Positions 59,215 to 64,000 of a DNA stretch of 64,000 nt are shown piece after piece. Origin of the DNA: Tupaia tana (lineage: Eukaryota > Chordata > Mammalia > Scandentia > Tupaiidae); the NCBI GenBank assembly GCA_026018925.1, contig JAKSZU010000004.1, forward strand, positions 16,584,095 to 16,648,094, written 5' to 3'. The notes below the pieces were generated by a model that was not told the DNA's origin, did not search any database, and saw only the letters and a program-made list of their open reading frames with translations. The position numbers were made by a program, and so were the translations under genes. Each line of letters opens with the position of its first letter. Position 1 is the stretch's first letter.

Positions 59215-59591
59215 TTTTCCTGTTCATAAAAATGCATTTTTTTATTTCATAAGCATTAAAGAAAAAAATCCTGCCCCATATCCCTCCCCATTCATGCAAC
59301 CAACTCTAAAATTAGACTCTTCAAATTTTATACTTTTTTCCATTCTGGTTCATTCTTTGCTTCTTCATCATCAGATTCAACTTGGGTAAACATGTTGAGT
59401 TGGGGCTGAGTCTTAGAATACTCTGGAGAAACCCAGTATGGATTGTCTTCTGCTGCTTTGGCATGGCACCAAATGGCTTCCTGGGGATTACTGTCATCAG
59501 TCTTGTTCAAAGCGATGTTCTTTACAATGTAGGATGACAGAGTGTCCCCGTCTCTGGAATCACTCACTATCACTTCCACCTCAGGAAACTA
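59215..59591 (-). pseudogene. Unrecognised protein 3' end with polyadenylation signal (probable retrocopy)
   Basis: An open frame of 86 codons runs from just after a TAG at 59589-59591 to TAA at 59328-59330. It contains EVEVIVSDSRDGDTLSSYIV, KNIALNKTDDSNP, DNPYWVSPEYSKTQPQLNM and an acidic/basic end VESDDEEAKNEPEWKKV. The composition is protein-like and the frame is clean, but I do not recognise the protein. Downstream (59327 leftward) is a 3' UTR with AATAAA and, about 20 bases later, a short A-run, as in a processed mRNA copy. Upstream, the same frame continues across the TAG for some 30 codons, which fits a pseudogene with a stop. A real terminal exon with an acceptor ending GGCAGGTAG is less likely but not excluded. 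Confidence 0.55.
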
Positions 59592-60544
59592 CCTGCCAAA
59601 TGAGAAAGTCATTACCTGCACTTCCAGTTCTAGACCGCACTGCCTTACCACAATCATGACCAGAAGACAGAAGCTTCAAATGCTCCCTCTCTCTCCACTT
59701 AACTCAGTTCATTTTCAGGTTCCATGAGAAAGCATTTGATGGAAAGATCTTAAGTCTTATGCAAAACCCTATCAGCAAAGGAGTCTGGGAAATGTAGTTT
59801 AAAGCTTCTCCGTCTACATTCCAGGAAGACACACTGTAATGACTGGAACAGATGTGTGAGCCATGTGTGAGTCAGTTCACAAAATAAGGTGCATCCATAA
59901 TTGACCACACAGCTACAAAACAAAAATTGATTTTTAGAGGAAGAAAACATAAATATGAGCAAGCGAACAAACACAATAGTTCACTGGACTTGTCAGATGG
60001 ATGCCACATAATTCAGGCTTTCCTTATTTCTATCAGATAGTGTTTGGTATATTCCTTACTTTTTTTCTTTTATTTTGCATTAAAATTTTTTTCTAAATCT
60101 TTCTACTTTCATTCATTCACTAAACATCATCACAGCATACAAAATATGATTTCCCATCCAGAATACACTGTAAAGTGGCTTGATCATACATGTTATTGTC
60201 AACAAATAATTTTCCATTTCTTGTTTCATATGCATATGTGTGTGTGTGTGTGTATAATTTTTTTTTAATTCCCTATTTCTCACCCTCTGTCATTTCCCAC
60301 CCTCCACCACACTGTCTCTGGTATCTACAGTTGCTTTCCATTTCTTCCCCCCCCACACACATTTTATTGATTCACAAAATATCTTAATTAATCTAAGTAC
60401 TTTCAATAGCATCTTCAGCTAATACATACATACCTGTGAATATATGTTTGATTTTAGGCATGAAACTCGGTGAGTAGAATGAATATACTATAAAGTTGCA
60501 CCTAGCTGAGGCTATATAGTTTACCATGGTCATTAAATAGGTAT
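59592..60544. other. Unassigned AT-rich sequence
   Basis: Apart from a (TG)n run near 60238-60252 nothing is recognised; open frames are AT-rich noise. Confidence 0.45.
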
Positions 60545-60655
60545 TTTTTTAAAGAATTATTTTATTTAACTTTATTTAATTTAAACCAGAGAGGGACAGA
60601 GTGAGAGAGTGATACAGTGAGAAAGTAAGCCACCAGGTTCGGGACTTGAACCAGA
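60545..60655 (-). mobile_element. S SINE, head lost
   Basis: AAAGAATTATTTTATTTAAC to GGGACTTGAACCA, then directly LINE sequence; the 5' half of the head is missing. Confidence 0.85.
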
Positions 60656-61660
60656 GTCTCTTCCCTTTCTGGGATACTGATTATCTGGATGTTTGGATGT
60701 TTAATGGTATCTAGTATTTCTCATATATTATTCTCATTTTTTGGAGCTATTTTCTCAGCCTTTGTGGTGAACTTTTCTACGGCAGAGACTCTGTTTTCTG
60801 CATCTGACATTTGATCTTCTCTATAATCTAATCTGTTTTTAATACTTTTTAGGGGAAGTTTTGATTTCCTGTATTACAGCCTTCATCTCTAACAATTCCA
60901 TTTGATTCTTTTTTTATGGTGTGTATTTCCTCTTTCTGATCGTGCAAGAACTTCCTCACCTCCTGGATCTCATTGGCTCTTTTCTCCTGCATCTTCTGGA
61001 GTTCATTTTCTCTCTTCTTTTGTGTCTCTGGCAGCTGTGTCACTGTGAATATTCTAAATTCTTTTTTTTGGAGAGGTTTTTGCTACAGGGCATGTGCACT
61101 CACCAGAAAGACAGAGACAGAGAAACAGAAAGCGAGAAATCACCCCCCGGGGGGATGGTCATGCCGCAGTCCCTTCTCCATTCTTCTTGGGATATTGGGC
61201 ATGCACACACGCGTCGGGCGTGAGTTTAAGCCGCCAAGTCCAGGACTCGAACCACGGTCAACTAAATGGGAGTTCAGTGACAAAGCCATTACGCTAACTG
61301 CTGGCCCCCTAAATTCTCTATCAGACATTTCCACAAGTTCCATTGTACTGTCTGCGGATGAAGGGGAGTTGTCCTTTTCCTTTGGGGGAGAGGTATTTCC
61401 TTGGTTTCTCGTATTTTGTGCCTCTGCAGTGATTTCTGGTCATCTAATGGGTTAAACATTTCTTCCTAATTTCTTGAAGTTCAGTCTGAGCTTTCAGGGG
61501 CATGCAGGAGGAGGTGATCTGCAGTCTCTCTGAAGTTCTGTTTTCCTCCCTTTGTGCGGCAGATTCAGTGGGAAATGAGGAATATTCTGACATAGTATTC
61601 AGATGTTTGGCTACTCTTCACTTAGACCTGTCTGGACACTCTGCATGGAGGCTGACACGA
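60656..61660 (-). mobile_element. Second HAL1/L1 ORF1 fragment, interrupted by a SINE
   Basis: On the minus strand the fragment reads MELVEMSDREFR, then (after an L SINE at 61063-61308) VTQLPETQKKRENELQKMQE, EIQEVRKFLHDQKEEIHTIK and further degenerate ORF1 homologous to the element at 2351-4777. Upstream sequence (CTGCAGATCACCTCCTCC) looks like 5' UTR. It is truncated at GAAGAGACTC (60656), where it abuts an S SINE. It has many stops and is non-functional. Confidence 0.8.
61063..61308 (-). mobile_element. L SINE (L1a) inside the LINE ORF1
   Basis: Target repeats CTAAATTCT (61054, 61309). Confidence 0.93.
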
Positions 61661-61744
61661 AAGTGATAAAGGTAAAAGGAAAAGGAAAGAAAACAAAGAA
61701 AGAAAAAAACTATTTAAAAAAATTTTATTTATTTATTTTTATTA

Positions 61745-61999
61745 TTTTTTTAGAGGTTTTTGCTATAGGGCGCGTGCACTTGCCAGAAAGACAGAGAGAG
61801 ACAGAGAGACAGAAAGCGAAAAATCACCACCCAGGGGGATGGCCACGCCACAATCCCTTCTCCTCCATTCTCCTCTAGGGATCTTGGGCACACACGCACA
61901 TGCACCCGGCTTGAGTTTAAGCAACCAGGTCTGGGATGTGAACCGCAGTTGACTACGTGGGAGTCCAGCGACATAGCCATTATACTAACTGCTGGTCCC
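61745..61999 (-). mobile_element. L SINE with mixed subfamily traits
   Basis: GAGTTTAAGC junction (L1a) but GATGTGAACC at the B box (CpG-decayed L1b). Confidence 0.9.
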
Positions 62000-62028
62000 T
62001 TTATTTATATTTTAAAAAGCAAAAAATG

Positions 62029-62190
62029 GGGACCAGCAGGTGGCGTGGTGGTTAAGGTGCTGGACACTCCCTCATGGCTGACCGTGGTTCGAGTCTTGGA
62101 CCTGGTGGCTTGCTTTCTCACTTTCCCTCTCTCTCTCTGTCTCTCTCTAGTCAAGTTAAAATAAATAAATAAATGAATAAATAAATAAAA
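62029..62190 (+). mobile_element. S SINE
   Basis: GGGGACCAGCAGGTGGCGTG; head variant GCTGGACACTCCCTCATGG. Confidence 0.92.
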
Positions 62191-62194
62191 AAAA

Positions 62195-62450
62195 TTTTTT
62201 TGAGGGGTTTTTGCTATAGGGCGCATGTACTCGCCAGAAAGACAGAGACGGAGAGACAGAAAGTGAGAAATCACCCCCCAGAGGAGATGGCCACACTGCA
62301 ATTCCTTCTCCTCCATTCTCCTCTCAGGATCTTGGGCATGCATGCACACGCACCTGGTGTTGAGTTCAAGTCACCAGGTCTGGGACTCGAACCGCAGCCA
62401 ACTACGTGGGAGTCCAGCGACATGGCCATTACAACAACTGCTGGTCCCGA
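62195..62450 (-). mobile_element. L SINE, tail-to-tail with the previous S
   Basis: GAGGGGTTTTTGCTATAGGG to CAACTGCTGGTCCC; junction GTTGAGTTCAAGTC altered. Confidence 0.9.
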
Positions 62451-63017
62451 ATAGATAAAATTTTTTTTAAAAAAGGCAAAAAATAAAAACCACATGGCGA
62501 GCACATGAAAGTAATAGTTCACAGCTTAAATGCAGCAATCTTCTCTGAAGGCCTGTGCTTTTGCCTCTCCTAAATGGGAGGAAGGAAAGGTGAGAATTAG
62601 CAAGATAAAGGAGGATCTGAGAGCCAAGAAAATACTTTACCTTAAAAATTAAAATTATTATTATTATTATTTTATTTTATGAAAGGACAGAGAGAAGGAC
62701 ATAAGGGTGCCCTACCTCTCTAAACTGGGATCTGGAGGGTGAAGTCTCAGCAGAAAATTTTCATTAGTCTTAGTCCTTGAAAGCAATAGTTCAAATGCAG
62801 CAGTCTTCTCTTATATTCCTTACTACTGAGGCAACTGGAATTGTGTTTAATGACCAAATGATTATGATTAGAAAATAGATTTATTCGTTTATTCAACAAA
62901 TTCTTTACAGACACTGCTGTGTATGTGCCAGGCATTACTTCAGTGCTGGTCTACAACAGGAAATAACAGAGGTTATATCTTACCAAGTCAACATGCCCTG
63001 TAATATTTTTCTCTTTG
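62451..63017. other. Unassigned sequence
   Basis: Near 62640-62740 a (TTA)n run and AGAAGGACATAAGGGTGCCC may be a truncated composite SINE; otherwise nothing. Confidence 0.4.
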
Positions 63018-63910
63018 GGTCTGCCCCACAGCCTAGTGGTTAAGGGAGCCAGATTCCATATGGTCAACTGCAGTTCAAATCCCAGCCCCAGTGGCTTAAA
63101 ACATGGGCTGGCAGGTGGCACAGCAGTTAAGGGCACTGGACTCCCACATGTCTGACTGTGGGTCGAGTCCTGGACCTTGCGGCTTGCTTTCTCACTTTCC
63201 CTCTCTCTCTGAGCCTCTCTGGTCCAATTTAAATAAATAAATAAACAAACAAACAAACTTAAATAAAATATTTTTTTGAGGTTTTTGCTATAGGGTGCTT
63301 GTGCTCGCCAGAAAGACAGAGAGAGAGAGACAGAAAGTGAGAAATCACCCCCTCCAGGGGGTATGGCCATACCGCAATTCCTTCTCTATTCTCCTCTCAG
63401 ATCGTGGGCACATGCACCTGGTGTGAGTTTAAGCCAGCGGGTCTGGGACTTGAACTGCAGTCGACTACATGGGAGTTGAGTAACATAGCCATTACACTAA
63501 CTGCTGGTCCCAAAATAAAATAATTCTTTAAAAAAAAAAACCAATGGGACCAGCAGGTGGTGTGGTGGTTAAGTCGCTGGACACTCCCACATGGCCGACC
63601 ACGGTTCAAGTCTCAGGCCTGGTGGCTTCCTTTCTCACTTTCCCGCTCTCTCTCTCTCTGTCTTTCTCTGGTCAAATTAAAATAAATGAAAGGAATAAAT
63701 AAAATAAAAATAAATAATTCTTTAAAACAACAACAACAAAAACAACAACAAATATGGGGGCATGTGTGTGTGCGCCCCAAATCCCAATAGGATGGAGAAG
63801 TGGAAAAGAAGGTATTGTATTGTAACCATGCCTTACGGGGGAGAGGTGCTACTTTCTCCCTCTCTCAGTATGTCTCTGGTGAGTGCACATGCTGTCCGGA
63901 AATTAAACAA
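63018..63910 (+). mobile_element. Four-layer SINE nest
   Basis: Outer W head 63018-63106 and body 63755-63910, opened at GTGGCTTAAAACA. Inside: S plus-strand (63107-63270 with its tail resuming at 63512-63540), an L minus-strand copy 63272-63511 in that S tail, and a second S plus-strand 63546-63754. Confidence 0.87.
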
Positions 63911-64000
63911 AGAAATTCTCTTTTTGACCTCTAGGAGATTTCAAGAATTCAGGGGGGTTGCATTGACAGAGGCAAAGACAAAGTAGCTGTAGTGGTTAAT

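Overview
This is nuclear DNA of a placental mammal. The only functional gene I can support is the first coding exon of ZSWIM5, on the minus strand at 12260-12854, inside a CpG island (about 12170-13320). Positions 1-12259 are therefore the start of ZSWIM5 intron 1. Everything right of about 13.3 kb is upstream, apparently intergenic DNA. I found no operons, CRISPR arrays, plasmid features or recent viral genes.

Most of the window is interspersed repeats, dominated by young tRNA-derived SINEs. I sort them by sequence. L (long, about 260 bp) has a tRNA-like head followed by a body containing a C-run/G-run palindrome, and ends CCCTATAGCAAAAACCTCTC-An. S (short, about 165 bp) has a related head, a CT-rich stretch, GGTCAAATTAAAATAAATAA and an A-rich tail. 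W (older) has a head with GCTGGATCCCA and a diverged L-like body. There is also a tRNA head fused to a 7SL-like segment, and a degenerate Alu-like 7SL family. A dominant tRNA SINE together with 7SL-derived relics, MIR, L2, MER5-like and L1M relics points to Euarchontoglires. My best guess is a colugo (Dermoptera, whose tRNA SINEs are called CYN). This is inference from memory, not a database match.

Layout. 0-5.3 kb: an ancient antisense L1 3' end broken up by SINEs, a SINE with a foreign body, and an ORF1-only (half-L1-like) element. 5.3-12.2 kb: intronic DNA with SINEs. 12.2-13.3 kb: ZSWIM5 exon 1 and CpG island. 14-24 kb: MIR and L1 relics, SINE nests, composite tRNA-7SL SINEs. 24.2-26.4 kb: an RPL6 processed pseudogene inserted inside an RPL31 processed pseudogene, with three SINEs inside them. 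26.7-44 kb: dense nested SINEs, a poly(A)-only insertion, and a MER5-like element split by SINEs. 44.5-44.9 kb: a U6 snRNA copy fused to a LINE 3' tail. 45-59 kb: MIR, L2 and hAT-like relics with SINEs. 59.2-59.6 kb: an unrecognised protein-coding fragment with a polyadenylation signal. 60.6-61.7 kb: a second ORF1-type LINE fragment. 63-63.9 kb: a four-layer SINE nest.

Apart from ZSWIM5, the window mainly records L1-machinery retrotransposition: target-site duplications, nested insertions that give a relative order of events, template-switch products and re-used target sites.
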